In this document: positions 42,456 to 51,492 of the stretch, in pieces
Layout of the letters: the number at the start of each line of letters is the position of its first letter
Numbering within the stretch: position 1 is the stretch's first letter
Source of the DNA: Paenarthrobacter sp.
GTDB taxonomy: Bacteria > Actinomycetota > Actinomycetes > Actinomycetales > Micrococcaceae
Reading direction: 5' to 3'
DNA length: 64,000 nucleotides
NCBI GenBank assembly: GCA_031179305.1
Contig: JAPSHX010000017.1
Location: forward strand, 1 to 64,000
Made by a program: the position numbers and the translations under genes
The notes under the pieces: generated by a model
Database searches by the model: none
Told to the model about the DNA's origin: nothing
Seen by the model: the letters and a program-made list of their open reading frames with translations, nothing else

Positions 42456-42495
42456 ACGGCTCCTGAGTTGCGGCAAGGTTCATCAGCGAGCCTAA

Positions 42496-42506
42496 ACATC
42501 CGATGT
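42496..42506. promoter_or_regulatory. Candidate FadR-type operator in the divergent fucose promoter region
   Basis: ACATCCGATGT (5-1-5 palindrome); related sites ACATCCGATCA at 37049 and TCGGATGT at 42563. Confidence 0.55.
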
Positions 42507-42595
42507 CTGCCTTGTCAATGGGTCACATTTCCGTATTATGGGTGACAACACCACACTAGAGCTCGGATGTTAGTCCCGAAAGCACGGAGGAAGCC

Positions 42596-43510
42596 ATGAC
42601 CTTGAAATTCGCCAGGCTGGGTACGGCCGGAAACGAACAACCGGCCGTCATCGCCCAGGACGCCGACGGCGCTGAGAAGTACTTCAGCCTCACGGCCCTG
42701 ACCAACGACATCGACGGCGGTTTCCTCGCCTCGGACGGCATCGAACGCAGCCGCGAAGCCCTGAACAAGGGGGAACTTCCCGAGATCTCGCCTGAAGGCC
42801 TGCGCATCGGCGCCCCCGTCGCCCGACCCGGCGCAGTGGTTGCCATCGGACTCAACTACACCGCGCACGCTGCCGAATCCGGCGCTACGCCGCCCGAGGT
42901 TCCAGTGGTGTTCCTCAAGCCCACCAACACCATCACCGGCCCGTTCGACGCAGCCCCCATCCCGCCGTCGTCGGAAAAGTACGACTGGGAAGTGGAACTC
43001 GCAATCGTGATCGGCAAGGAAGCGTCATACCTTTCCACAGTTGACGAGGCCACAGCCTGCATCGCCGGTTACGCCGTGGCCAACGACCTCTCCGAGCGCG
43101 ACTACCAGATCCCCGGCGCCGCGGGACAGTGGACCAAGGGCAAGACCCTCCCCGGTTCCACTCCCCTGGGCCCATGGCTGGTCCCGTCCGCGGATGTTGA
43201 CGCCGGCAACCTTCGCCTGCAGACCCTGGTCAACGGCGAAAGCCGGCAAGACTCCAATACCTCGGACATGATCTTCGACCCCGCCACGATCGTCCACCAC
43301 CTCAGCCAGTACATGGTCCTGGAACCGGGCGACGTGATCATCACGGGCACCCCCGAGGGCGTTGCACTGTCCGGCAGATTCCCCTTCATCCAGGCCGGTG
43401 ACGTGGTGGAGCTGGAAATTGAGGGACTGGGCCGCCAACGACAGGAATACTTCCGAGCGCAGGCCGGCTCGCGCCCCGGGGCAGCAGCCCCCGTCAGCAT
43501 CAACGCCTGA
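42596..43510 (+). CDS. Fumarylacetoacetate hydrolase family protein, likely 2,4-diketo-3-deoxy-L-fuconate hydrolase
   Basis: GLNYTAHAAESGATPPEVPVVFLKPTNTITGPFD, YDWEVELAIVIGKEA, DVIITGTPEGVAL. Confidence 0.88.
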   Translation: MTLKFARLGTAGNEQPAVIAQDADGAEKYFSLTALTNDIDGGFLASDGIERSREALNKGELPEISPEGLRIGAPVARPGAVVAIGLNYTAHAAESGATPPEVPVVFLKPTNTITGPFDAAPIPPSSEKYDWEVELAIVIGKEASYLSTVDEATACIAGYAVANDLSERDYQIPGAAGQWTKGKTLPGSTPLGPWLVPSADVDAGNLRLQTLVNGESRQDSNTSDMIFDPATIVHHLSQYMVLEPGDVIITGTPEGVALSGRFPFIQAGDVVELEIEGLGRQRQEYFRAQAGSRPGAAAPVSINA

Positions 43511-43517
43511 GGCCGCC

Positions 43518-44279
43518 ATGGCAGCCTCGGTGGGCAACGAGTTCCAAGGCCTGACAGCACTCGTGACCGGCGGCGCCTCCGGAATCGGGGCAGCCATCGC
43601 GGACCGCCTCGCAGCCGGCGGTGCGCAGGTGGCGGTCCTGGACCTCGCCCCGGAAACCAGCCCGCATTTCGGTGTGCAGTGCAATGTGGCCGATGACGCC
43701 TCGGTGCGCACCGCCGTCGAGCACGTAGTAAAGCAGTTCGGCCGCTTGGACATCGTGATCAACAACGCCGGCATCGGCGCCCAAGGCGACATCGCGGCGA
43801 ACCACGACGACGAGTGGCTGCGCGTTCTCAACGTCAATGTGGTGGGAATCGCCCGCGTCAGCCGGGCAGCCTTGCCGCACCTGCGTGAGTCTCCGGCGGC
43901 CGCGATTGTTAACACTTGTTCCATTGCGGCGACGGCCGGGCTTCCGCAGCGTGCCCTGTACTCGGCGTCGAAGGGTGCGGTTTTGTCGTTGACGCTCGCC
44001 ATGGCAGCAGACCATGTCCGTGAGGGGATCCGTGTGAACTGCGTGAATCCCGGCACCGTAGACACCCCCTGGGTTGGCCGGTTGCTCGATTCAGCCGCTG
44101 ACCCCGCAGCCGAGCGCGCCGCCCTCAACAGCCGCCAACCGCACGGGCGGATGGTGGACCCCGCCGAGGTAGCCGGCGCCGTCGCTTATCTGGCGAGTCC
44201 TCTGTCGGGGTCGACGACCGGGACCTCACTGGCGGTCGACGGCGGCATGCAGGGCCTGCGGCTGCGCCCGGCGCAGTAG
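43518..44279 (+). CDS. SDR oxidoreductase, likely 2-keto-3-deoxy-L-fuconate dehydrogenase
   Basis: ALVTGGASGIGAAIADRLAAGGAQVAVLDL, NNAGIG, YSASKGA. Confidence 0.88.
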   Translation: MAASVGNEFQGLTALVTGGASGIGAAIADRLAAGGAQVAVLDLAPETSPHFGVQCNVADDASVRTAVEHVVKQFGRLDIVINNAGIGAQGDIAANHDDEWLRVLNVNVVGIARVSRAALPHLRESPAAAIVNTCSIAATAGLPQRALYSASKGAVLSLTLAMAADHVREGIRVNCVNPGTVDTPWVGRLLDSAADPAAERAALNSRQPHGRMVDPAEVAGAVAYLASPLSGSTTGTSLAVDGGMQGLRLRPAQ

Positions 44280-44388
44280 GCGGTTTTCGTAACGCAACGG
44301 GCCCGCAACCTCCTGCAGCGGTCGTTCGCCTATGCTCAAGTCCAAGAGATCAACGGCGACTCACTTAGCAGACTCAGGAGATACAGCC

Positions 44389-45687
44389 ATGAGCAACTGG
44401 CGCATCAGGGACTTCCATTCGTCCGATTTGGACGGCATCCTGCACCTCTGGGAGTCACTCAAAGCCGATGGCGTGGAGCCCGTCTACGCGTTGTCTGAGG
44501 TACTGGCCTCCTGCGAGAAGGACCACGCCGTAGTGGCCGTCCAGGGCGACCAGGTAGTGGGTGCCGCCGTCGGACGCGCCGCCCATGACCAAGGGTGGAT
44601 CGTTTTCCTGGCCACGCTGACCGAGTTCCGGGGCCGCGGCATCGGCACCTCGCTGCTGTCCGCCGTCGAGAACCGCATGGCCCCGCACGGGCTCAACAAA
44701 CTCTCCGCTCTGATGCCGGAGACCGAAACACGTGTTGAAGCCTTCTTGGGACGCGGGTTCGTGGTGAAGAAAAACCTGCGCTATTTCGAGCGGACCATCC
44801 CGGTACAGCGGCAGGAACTGGAACCGTTGAGCTTGCTGGGCGGACGCATTCTTGCCCGGGACCTGTGGGAGAACGTGGCTGGCATGCGCCGGGAGAAGGA
44901 GCTGCTGGAGCGGCGACTGGTACTTCCTTTGGCCGAGGCTGACCTCGCGGACGAGTACGGCGTGGTCCCGCCCCGGGCAGTAGTCCTTTTCGGCCCTCCG
45001 GGCACCGGCAAAACCACCTTCGCCAAGGCCATCGCATCCAGGCTCGAGTGGCCGTTCGTGGAAGTCTTCCCGTCCCGATTGGCCGCTGACCCCAAGGGCC
45101 TGGCCGGTGCACTACGCGAGACATTCCTGGAAATCGCCGAGCTGGAACACGCCGTGGTCTTCATCGATGAAGTGGAGGAAATCGCGTCGCAGCGCGCCGG
45201 TGATCCACCGTCGCCGCTGCAGGGGGTCACCAACGAACTCCTCAAGATCATCCCGGCTTTCCGCGAACAACCCGGCCGCTTGCTGGTGTGCGCCACGAAC
45301 TTCATCCGGGCCTTGGACACCGCGTTCCTGCGCCACGGCCGGTTCGACTACGTCATCCCCATCGGCCTCCCGGACGTCCACGCCCGCGAAGCCATGTGGC
45401 AGCGATTCATCCCCGCCACCGTGATGGACTCGGTCGACATCGCCCAGCTGGTGGAGCGAACCGAGGGCTTCTCACCCGCGGACATCGAGTTCGCTGCCCG
45501 CAGCGCCTCCCAGCGGGCCCTGGAAAAAGCCGTGTACGACGACGGCGGCTCCGGCCTCGCTCCCAACGGACGTAAAGGGCCGGTCACCCAGGACTACCTC
45601 GATTCCATCTCCGATACCCGCACCACCGTCAGCGCCGAAGTGCACCAGGACTTCCTGGAAGACATCGACGTGTTGGGGCGCGTGTAG
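44389..45687 (+). CDS. GNAT N-acetyltransferase / AAA+ ATPase fusion protein
   Basis: N-terminal GNAT core (LTEFRGRGIGTSLLSAVENRM) fused to AAA+ module (Walker A FGPPGTGKTTFAKA, Walker B AVVFIDEVEEIA, FLRHGRFDYVIPIGLPD). Confidence 0.88.
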   Translation: MSNWRIRDFHSSDLDGILHLWESLKADGVEPVYALSEVLASCEKDHAVVAVQGDQVVGAAVGRAAHDQGWIVFLATLTEFRGRGIGTSLLSAVENRMAPHGLNKLSALMPETETRVEAFLGRGFVVKKNLRYFERTIPVQRQELEPLSLLGGRILARDLWENVAGMRREKELLERRLVLPLAEADLADEYGVVPPRAVVLFGPPGTGKTTFAKAIASRLEWPFVEVFPSRLAADPKGLAGALRETFLEIAELEHAVVFIDEVEEIASQRAGDPPSPLQGVTNELLKIIPAFREQPGRLLVCATNFIRALDTAFLRHGRFDYVIPIGLPDVHAREAMWQRFIPATVMDSVDIAQLVERTEGFSPADIEFAARSASQRALEKAVYDDGGSGLAPNGRKGPVTQDYLDSISDTRTTVSAEVHQDFLEDIDVLGRV

Positions 45688-45718
45688 GAGGTCCTGATCA
45701 CGGGATAATCTTTGTCCC

Positions 45719-46963
45719 ATGTCCTCGAATCCCCTTCGCCATGCGCTGTCCCGCATGGGCGGCCGCGATCCCCATGAAAAGCACCGCACAGCAACTCCGC
45801 TGGAGCTCTTCTTCGACCTGACCTTTGTTATCGCTTTCGGTGTTGCCGGCAACCAGTTTGCCCATGCTGTCGCAGAGGCGCATTTCTGGCCAGGTCTCCT
45901 CGCCTTCTCGTTCGCCATGTTTGCGGTGATCTGGGCATGGATCAACTTCACCTGGTTCGCCAGCGCCTACGACACCGACGACTGGGTGTTCCGCGTGGTC
46001 ACCATGGTGCAGATGGTGGGTGTCCTCATCCTGGCCATGGGCGTCGAACCGGTGTTCCACTCCATCATCGAGGGCAAGCACGTGGACAACTTCACCATGG
46101 TGCTCGGCTACATCGTCATGCGGGTGGCCCTGATTTTCCAGTGGCTGCGTGCAGCCCGGCAGGATCCCGAACGCCGGGAAACTTGCTTGCGTTACGCGAA
46201 GTACGTGGCGATCGTCCAAGTCGGGTGGGTCGCGGTTCTCCTGATTGACGCGAGCGTCCTCACTACGTTCCTCATGGCAGCTCCTTTGTTCATCATGGAA
46301 ATGGCAGCGCCGTACTTCGCGGAACGCAAGATCCGTACCCCGTGGCACGCGCACCACATTGCGGAAAGGTACGGGCTCCTGGCCATCATCGCCTTAGGTG
46401 AGTGTTTGATTGGTGCAATTGAAACCTTGCGTGCCATCGTGGCCACCCACCAGTGGTCCGTGGATGCCGCCTTGGTTGGATTGAGTGGCACCGGGCTGGC
46501 CTTCGCCATGTGGTGGATCTACTTCATCCTGCCCTCGGGTCCGGCGCTTCACGTCCAGCGGCACCGTTCATGGGTGTTCGGCTACGGTCACATGTTCATC
46601 TTCGCCGCCATCGCCGCAACCGGCGCTGGGCTACACGTTGCTGCCTACTTCATCGATCACGAAGCCCACATTCCTGCGGCCGCCGCGGTGGCCTCCATCG
46701 CCATTCCCATTATTGTTTTCAAGGTCTCGCTCAGCACGCTGTACGGCATCATGCTGGGCCTGGACCGCGAACACTTCTGGAGCTCGGTGCTGGTGGTCCT
46801 TGGCTTGGCTGCAAGTATTGCCATGGCCGCCGCCGGCGCCTCCGTGCCCATCTGCATGCTGGCAATGATGGTGGTCCTGGGCCTGTCCATTGCCTACGAC
46901 GAACGATGCGGGCACAAGGGCCGGGCCGCGGCACTCCGGCGGCTGGAAACCGCCGCGGGCTAA
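45719..46963 (+). CDS. Low temperature requirement protein A (LtrA) family membrane protein
   Basis: RTATPLELFFDLTFVIAFGVAGNQFAHAVAEAHF; multi-TM. Confidence 0.9.
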   Translation: MSSNPLRHALSRMGGRDPHEKHRTATPLELFFDLTFVIAFGVAGNQFAHAVAEAHFWPGLLAFSFAMFAVIWAWINFTWFASAYDTDDWVFRVVTMVQMVGVLILAMGVEPVFHSIIEGKHVDNFTMVLGYIVMRVALIFQWLRAARQDPERRETCLRYAKYVAIVQVGWVAVLLIDASVLTTFLMAAPLFIMEMAAPYFAERKIRTPWHAHHIAERYGLLAIIALGECLIGAIETLRAIVATHQWSVDAALVGLSGTGLAFAMWWIYFILPSGPALHVQRHRSWVFGYGHMFIFAAIAATGAGLHVAAYFIDHEAHIPAAAAVASIAIPIIVFKVSLSTLYGIMLGLDREHFWSSVLVVLGLAASIAMAAAGASVPICMLAMMVVLGLSIAYDERCGHKGRAAALRRLETAAG

Positions 46964-46972
46964 GGCATTCCC

Positions 46973-47041
46973 CTGCGTTGCGGGGCCCGCTTTGCGCCCC
47001 AATTCCGGCGCCAGGCACGCAGAGCAGGCCCCACAACGAGC
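46973..47041. repeat. Intergenic palindromic element, family B copy 2
   Basis: ctgcgttgcggggcccgctttgcgc...cgcagagcaggccccacaacgagc, matches copy 1 at 22084..22154. Confidence 0.85.
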
Positions 47042-47050
47042 GCGGGCAGG

Positions 47051-47587
47051 CTACTCGGGAACGATCTCGTCCAGTTCCCGAAGCAGGTACGGGTTGATCC
47101 GCTCCAGGATCATCCGGACCTCTTCGCGGGGAACCGCCGTGTAGAGCACGGGTCGGGCATCGGCGTATCGGGTGACCGGCGGCTTGTCCGGCCACTTTTC
47201 AGCTAGTGCCTTGACCCTCTCCGGCAGTGAATTGTGCGCATTGTCCGCGATCTTGACCAACGTTGCGTCGTGGTCCTCCGCAACGAAACGGATGCCGGCG
47301 TCGTAATCATCCGGGTCGTCGTGGAAGCGGCGGGTGACGCGTTCGATGATGTCTACCGCCCGCTCGGACACTCCCATGTCAAGCAGGGCTTGGCGGGTGA
47401 TGGGCGTATCCTCGGCGATGTCATGGAGGTAGCCCGCGATTTGGATATCTTCGTCAAAGTCGGCGAGCGCATCGCCCACGGCGAGAACGTGCTCCCGATA
47501 TGGACGTTTGAGCTTGTCCTTCTGCCGGTTGTGAGCCACCTCGGCCAAAACCTGGGCTGTCTCAACGGTAAAGCGTGGTTCGGTCAT
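47051..47587 (-). CDS. HD domain phosphohydrolase
   Basis: REHVLAVGDALADFDEDIQIAGYLHDIAEDTPITRQALLDMGV. Confidence 0.85.
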   Translation of the reverse strand: MTEPRFTVETAQVLAEVAHNRQKDKLKRPYREHVLAVGDALADFDEDIQIAGYLHDIAEDTPITRQALLDMGVSERAVDIIERVTRRFHDDPDDYDAGIRFVAEDHDATLVKIADNAHNSLPERVKALAEKWPDKPPVTRYADARPVLYTAVPREEVRMILERINPYLLRELDEIVPE

Positions 47588-47689
47588 GCTGGCCTCCGGC
47601 TTGAAGAGGGACCGATGGGGACCGGTCCTCACCTTCAGGCTATCTGCTGTTCACGCACCCGCAGCAACGTCTTACCAGTCCTGCCGGTT

Positions 47690-48481
47690 CTACGAGTCCT
47701 GAACAGCGCGCGCTGCGATGGCGACGGTAACGGCCCTTGGCAGCCGCTGGGCGAACCCGGCAGCAACACGGTTAACCCAACCTGAGACGACGCTGCCCGG
47801 CGTGTCTTTGCGATCGAGGGCTTTGAGGGCAGTCCCTACAACCTGGTCAGAGGTTTGCATTTTGCCTACTGCTGCGGACTCACCACCGACGACGTCGAAG
47901 AACTCAGTTCGCGTCGCACCCGGGCAAAGGGCCAGGACGTTGAGTCCGGCGTTCTTGGTTTCGTGGGCAACGGCTTCGGTGAAGCTTAGGACGAAGGCCT
48001 TGGTGGCGCCATAAACGGCCATGCCGGGGATGGGTTGGAACGCGGCAGTGCTGGCGACGTTCACCAGGGCACCCTTCCCGGAGGCGAGCAGTTCCGGCAG
48101 GAAGGCGCGGGTAATGTCTACGAGGGCGGCAACGTTCAGGGCGATCTCCGATGCGATGGTGTCCGGGTCTTCCTCCACCAAGGGGCCGTGGGTGCCGAAA
48201 CCCGCGTTGTTGATCAAGGTGTCCACGGTAATCCCGCGGTCGGCCAGTTCGTCGAGGAGCTCGCGTCCCACTCCTGCACGGCTCAGATCCATAGGGAGGA
48301 CGGTAACTGTGACGCGGTGGCGGGAACGCAAGTCCTGAGCCAAATCCTCCAGGCGGTCTGCACGCCTGGCCACGAGGACAAGATTCGAACCCCGGGCAGC
48401 GAATTGCCCGGCGAACTCAGCGCCGAGGCCGGAGCTGGCGCCCGTAATGAGGGCAGTGGTGCCTGCGTATGTCATGGTCAT
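47690..48481 (-). CDS. Short-chain dehydrogenase/reductase
   Basis: ALITGASSGLGAEFAGQFAARGSNLVLVARR, NNAGFG, YGATKAF. Confidence 0.9.
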   Translation of the reverse strand: MTMTYAGTTALITGASSGLGAEFAGQFAARGSNLVLVARRADRLEDLAQDLRSRHRVTVTVLPMDLSRAGVGRELLDELADRGITVDTLINNAGFGTHGPLVEEDPDTIASEIALNVAALVDITRAFLPELLASGKGALVNVASTAAFQPIPGMAVYGATKAFVLSFTEAVAHETKNAGLNVLALCPGATRTEFFDVVGGESAAVGKMQTSDQVVGTALKALDRKDTPGSVVSGWVNRVAAGFAQRLPRAVTVAIAARAVQDS

Positions 48482-48511
48482 TGCGGAATCCAATCGGTTG
48501 AGTCGGAGACT

Positions 48512-48569
48512 AATGTAGTCGCTGTCTACATTGTAGGCAGTGCCTACTTTGTTGTCAATGACTACATTG
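48512..48569. promoter_or_regulatory. Candidate TetR operators in divergent SDR/tetR region
   Basis: AATGTAG-tcgctgt-CTACATT (48512-48532), GTAGGCA-G-TGCCTAC (48533-48547), CAATG-acta-CATTG (48556-48569). Confidence 0.7.
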
Positions 48570-48583
48570 GCTAGACTTGAGTC

Positions 48584-49195
48584 ATGACTGAGCAGCCCTA
48601 CCACCATGGCAAACTCCGGGAAGCCCTCTTGGAACGCGCCATGGAAACCATCGAAGAAGCTGGTGTGGATGGGCTCTCTCTGCGGCAACTCGCCCGTGAT
48701 GTGAACGTCAGCCACGGCGCGCCGGCCAAGCATTTCCGCGACAAGCAAGCTCTGATCGACGCCGTGGCACTTGCTGGCTTCGAGTCGATGAATTGCCGCA
48801 TCCGGAAGGCCGCCCACTCCGGCGACGACCTCCGAGGGCGTTTCGTCAGTGTTGGGAAGGCATATGTCGACTTTGCTGTTGAGCACCCCGCCCTGCTGAC
48901 CGTGATGTACTCCACCAAGCACCATCCCGATTCCAGCGAAGAGCTGCGGAACACCGGCGCGCAAGGCATATACGTTGCCAGAGCAATGATTGCCGAGGCA
49001 CAGGATGCCGGCGCATTGGCCGACGGTGACCCGGAAACACTCGCCATGGTGTGCTTCGTGAGCCTTCACGGCACGGCTCTTCTCGCCGCTGGCGGTCAGT
49101 TGGACGGGAATTCGGTGGAAGACGTAGTCACGGCTACCACCGACACCTTGTGGGCGGGAATGGCGGCCGGAGTACCGGCGGCACAGCGCAGATAA
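48584..49195 (+). CDS. TetR/AcrR family regulator
   Basis: LLERAMETIEEAGVDGLSLRQLARDVNVSHGAPAKHFRDKQALIDAVA. Confidence 0.92.
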   Translation: MTEQPYHHGKLREALLERAMETIEEAGVDGLSLRQLARDVNVSHGAPAKHFRDKQALIDAVALAGFESMNCRIRKAAHSGDDLRGRFVSVGKAYVDFAVEHPALLTVMYSTKHHPDSSEELRNTGAQGIYVARAMIAEAQDAGALADGDPETLAMVCFVSLHGTALLAAGGQLDGNSVEDVVTATTDTLWAGMAAGVPAAQRR

Positions 49196-49219
49196 CCGGC
49201 GAGACCAGCGGCGGGCAGT

Positions 49220-50107
49220 TCAGATCCGGGGAGTTTTCCACACCCAGGGCGTCTTTGGCACGTTATGCGGGGTGAAGTGAGGAAGGGCATCCTGCAAGAT
49301 TCCCGCGGGCAATTCAAGGGACGCCAGCAGTAGGTCACGCACACGTTCTGCAGGAATTCCGACGGCGGCGAGGTCGCTCAGCGTGACGGCCCCGTCGCGC
49401 TTTGCCAGCCTCACGCCGTCGTGATTAACCACCAGCGGAACGTGGGCGTATTCAGGGATCGGCAGCCCCAGCAGCGATGCCAGATAGGCCTGTCGCGGAG
49501 TGGATGGGAGGAGATCATCGCCGCGAACCACCTGGTCGATTCCCTGGTGTGCGTCGTCAACCACCACCGCGAGATTGTAGGCGGTCACGCGATCGTTTCG
49601 GCGAAGCACAAAATCGTCCACCACACCCACGTATTTGCCGTGCAACAGGTCCTCAACAGCCCACTCCGAAACCTCCGCCCGCAATCGGATGGAAGCGGGA
49701 CGCGTGGCGCGCCGGATCTCACGTTCGGCATGGGAAAGCCGTCGGCACGTTCCCGGATAAGCACCCTGGGGAGCATGCGGAGCAGACGGCGCCTCCTGGA
49801 TTTCCCTTCGCGTGCAGAAGCACTCGTAGGTCCGGCCTTCGGCCGTCAGCCGTCCAATCGCTTCGTCGTACAGTGCCGCGCGTTCAGTCTGACGTACGAC
49901 GGCGGCATCCCAACTGACGCCGATGGCCCTCAGATCGCGGAGCTGCTCCGCCTCTGCGCCGGAGCGGGCGCGGTCCAGGTCCTCGACCCGCAGCAGGAAA
50001 TCGCGGCCACTGGACTTCGCGAACAACCAGGCGAGAATCGCGGTCCTAAGGTTGCCGACGTGCAGCTCGCCGGAAGGGCTCGGGGCGAAGCGGCCGGCAG
50101 CAGTCAT
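49220..50107 (-). CDS. gluQ: Glutamyl-Q tRNA(Asp) synthetase
   Basis: GRFAPSPSGELHVGNLRTAILAWLFAKSSGRDFLLRVEDLDRAR; about 295 aa, lacks anticodon-binding domain. Confidence 0.92.
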   Translation of the reverse strand: MTAAGRFAPSPSGELHVGNLRTAILAWLFAKSSGRDFLLRVEDLDRARSGAEAEQLRDLRAIGVSWDAAVVRQTERAALYDEAIGRLTAEGRTYECFCTRREIQEAPSAPHAPQGAYPGTCRRLSHAEREIRRATRPASIRLRAEVSEWAVEDLLHGKYVGVVDDFVLRRNDRVTAYNLAVVVDDAHQGIDQVVRGDDLLPSTPRQAYLASLLGLPIPEYAHVPLVVNHDGVRLAKRDGAVTLSDLAAVGIPAERVRDLLLASLELPAGILQDALPHFTPHNVPKTPWVWKTPRI

Positions 50108-50161
50108 GATCCAAGCCTATTCGCCGGGCCACGGGTGACAGGAACGGGCGCCGGGCAACAC

Positions 50162-50207
50162 AAGAGCCCCTCAGCTACCGCAACGATCCGGTAGCTCAGG
50201 GGCTCTT
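50162..50207. terminator. Hairpin terminator
   Basis: aagagcccctcagctaccg ... cggtagctcaggggctctt, 19-bp arms with one mismatch. Confidence 0.75.
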
Positions 50208-50459
50208 GCTGTGCGCCCCGGTAAAAGGGCGGGTGCAGAATGACAATGCTGTGAACAAGAGTCAATCAGCGGCTGCTTCCTTGCGGGAAACCTGTGCAGG
50301 GCTCCGGGTGATGTTCCGGATTCCTGGTGCCTGCGGGGTTTGGCGGTAGCCGCGACCTGCTTCGTTGTCACCATTTCAGCAGAAGGACTACAGTTGGTGC
50401 AACGGACATCATATTGATTGATCGATCTGATCAGTCTCACATGAAAAGCTCGACAGGAA

Positions 50460-50927
50460 GTGGTCACTTTGCAAGAACTCGATGCCACCGACCGTCGGAT
50501 CCTGGCCGCCTTGGATGAAGATCCTCGCGTGCCCATCATGGTGCTTTCCCAAAAGCTTCACCTCGCCCGCGGAACAGTTCAGTCCCGCCTGGAGCGGATG
50601 ACGGCGTCCGGAGCCCTCCGACCCAACAGCAGTCGCGTCTTACCCTCTGCCTTGGGACGTGGCGTGGCTGCCGCCGTCAGCGCCGAGCTCGATCAAAGCC
50701 ACCTGAACGAGGCTATTGCTGCTCTGCGGGAGATCCCCGAAGTTCTCGAATGCCATGCTCCCGCCGGCGATACCGACCTCATCATCAGGGTAGTAGCCAA
50801 GAGCCCGGACGATCTGTATCGGGTATCCGAGGAAATCCGGCTGTGCCCGGGGATCGTGCGCACGTCCACCAGCATGTTCCTCCGCGAAGTGATTCCCTAC
50901 CGGACTACTGGCCTGCTTGCGGAGTAG
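50460..50927 (+). CDS. Lrp/AsnC family regulator
   Basis: LDATDRRILAALDEDPRVPIMVLSQKLHLARGTVQSRLERMTASGAL. Confidence 0.9.
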   Translation: MVTLQELDATDRRILAALDEDPRVPIMVLSQKLHLARGTVQSRLERMTASGALRPNSSRVLPSALGRGVAAAVSAELDQSHLNEAIAALREIPEVLECHAPAGDTDLIIRVVAKSPDDLYRVSEEIRLCPGIVRTSTSMFLREVIPYRTTGLLAE

Positions 50928-50933
50928 GTCTCC

Positions 50934-51389
50934 TCAGACCGGCGGTCCTATGTTGGTTTTCAGATTCTTCATCACCAGGGTTGACGTGAGGCGTTCCACC
51001 GCAGGAAGTGCCGCGAGTTCGTCGTCGTAGAAGCGCTGATACGCGGGCAGGTCCGCGGCAATGACCTTGAGGAGATAGTCAGGAGATCCGAAGAGTCGCT
51101 GAGCCTCCACAATGTTGGGACTGGCAGTAACCCGCTCTTCGAAGTCCGCCATGATGGTGCGTTCCACCTGCCTGAGCGTGACAAAAACAATCGCTTCGAA
51201 TCCCAGGCCCACGGCGGCAGGATCGATGTCTGCACGGTACCCGCGGATCACCCCCGAGGACTCCAAATCACGCAGCCGACGATGACATGGAGCCACGGTC
51301 AACCCCACCTTGGACGCAAGGGCTGTGGCAGTCATCCGGCCGTCCTCTTTGAGGTGGCGCAAAATAGTTCTATCAATTCCATCGATCAC
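50934..51389 (-). CDS. Lrp/AsnC family regulator
   Basis: IDGIDRTILRHLKEDGRMTATALASKVGLTVAPCHRRLRDLESSGVIRGYRADID. Confidence 0.92.
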   Translation of the reverse strand: MIDGIDRTILRHLKEDGRMTATALASKVGLTVAPCHRRLRDLESSGVIRGYRADIDPAAVGLGFEAIVFVTLRQVERTIMADFEERVTASPNIVEAQRLFGSPDYLLKVIAADLPAYQRFYDDELAALPAVERLTSTLVMKNLKTNIGPPV

Positions 51390-51492
51390 GCAATTATCTT
51401 ACCGAAAACTGCTTCTTTCGGGCTAAATACGGGAACACTTATGGGCGGATTTTCCCTAGAGTTTTCCTACCATCTAGCCCTGGAGAGAAAAC

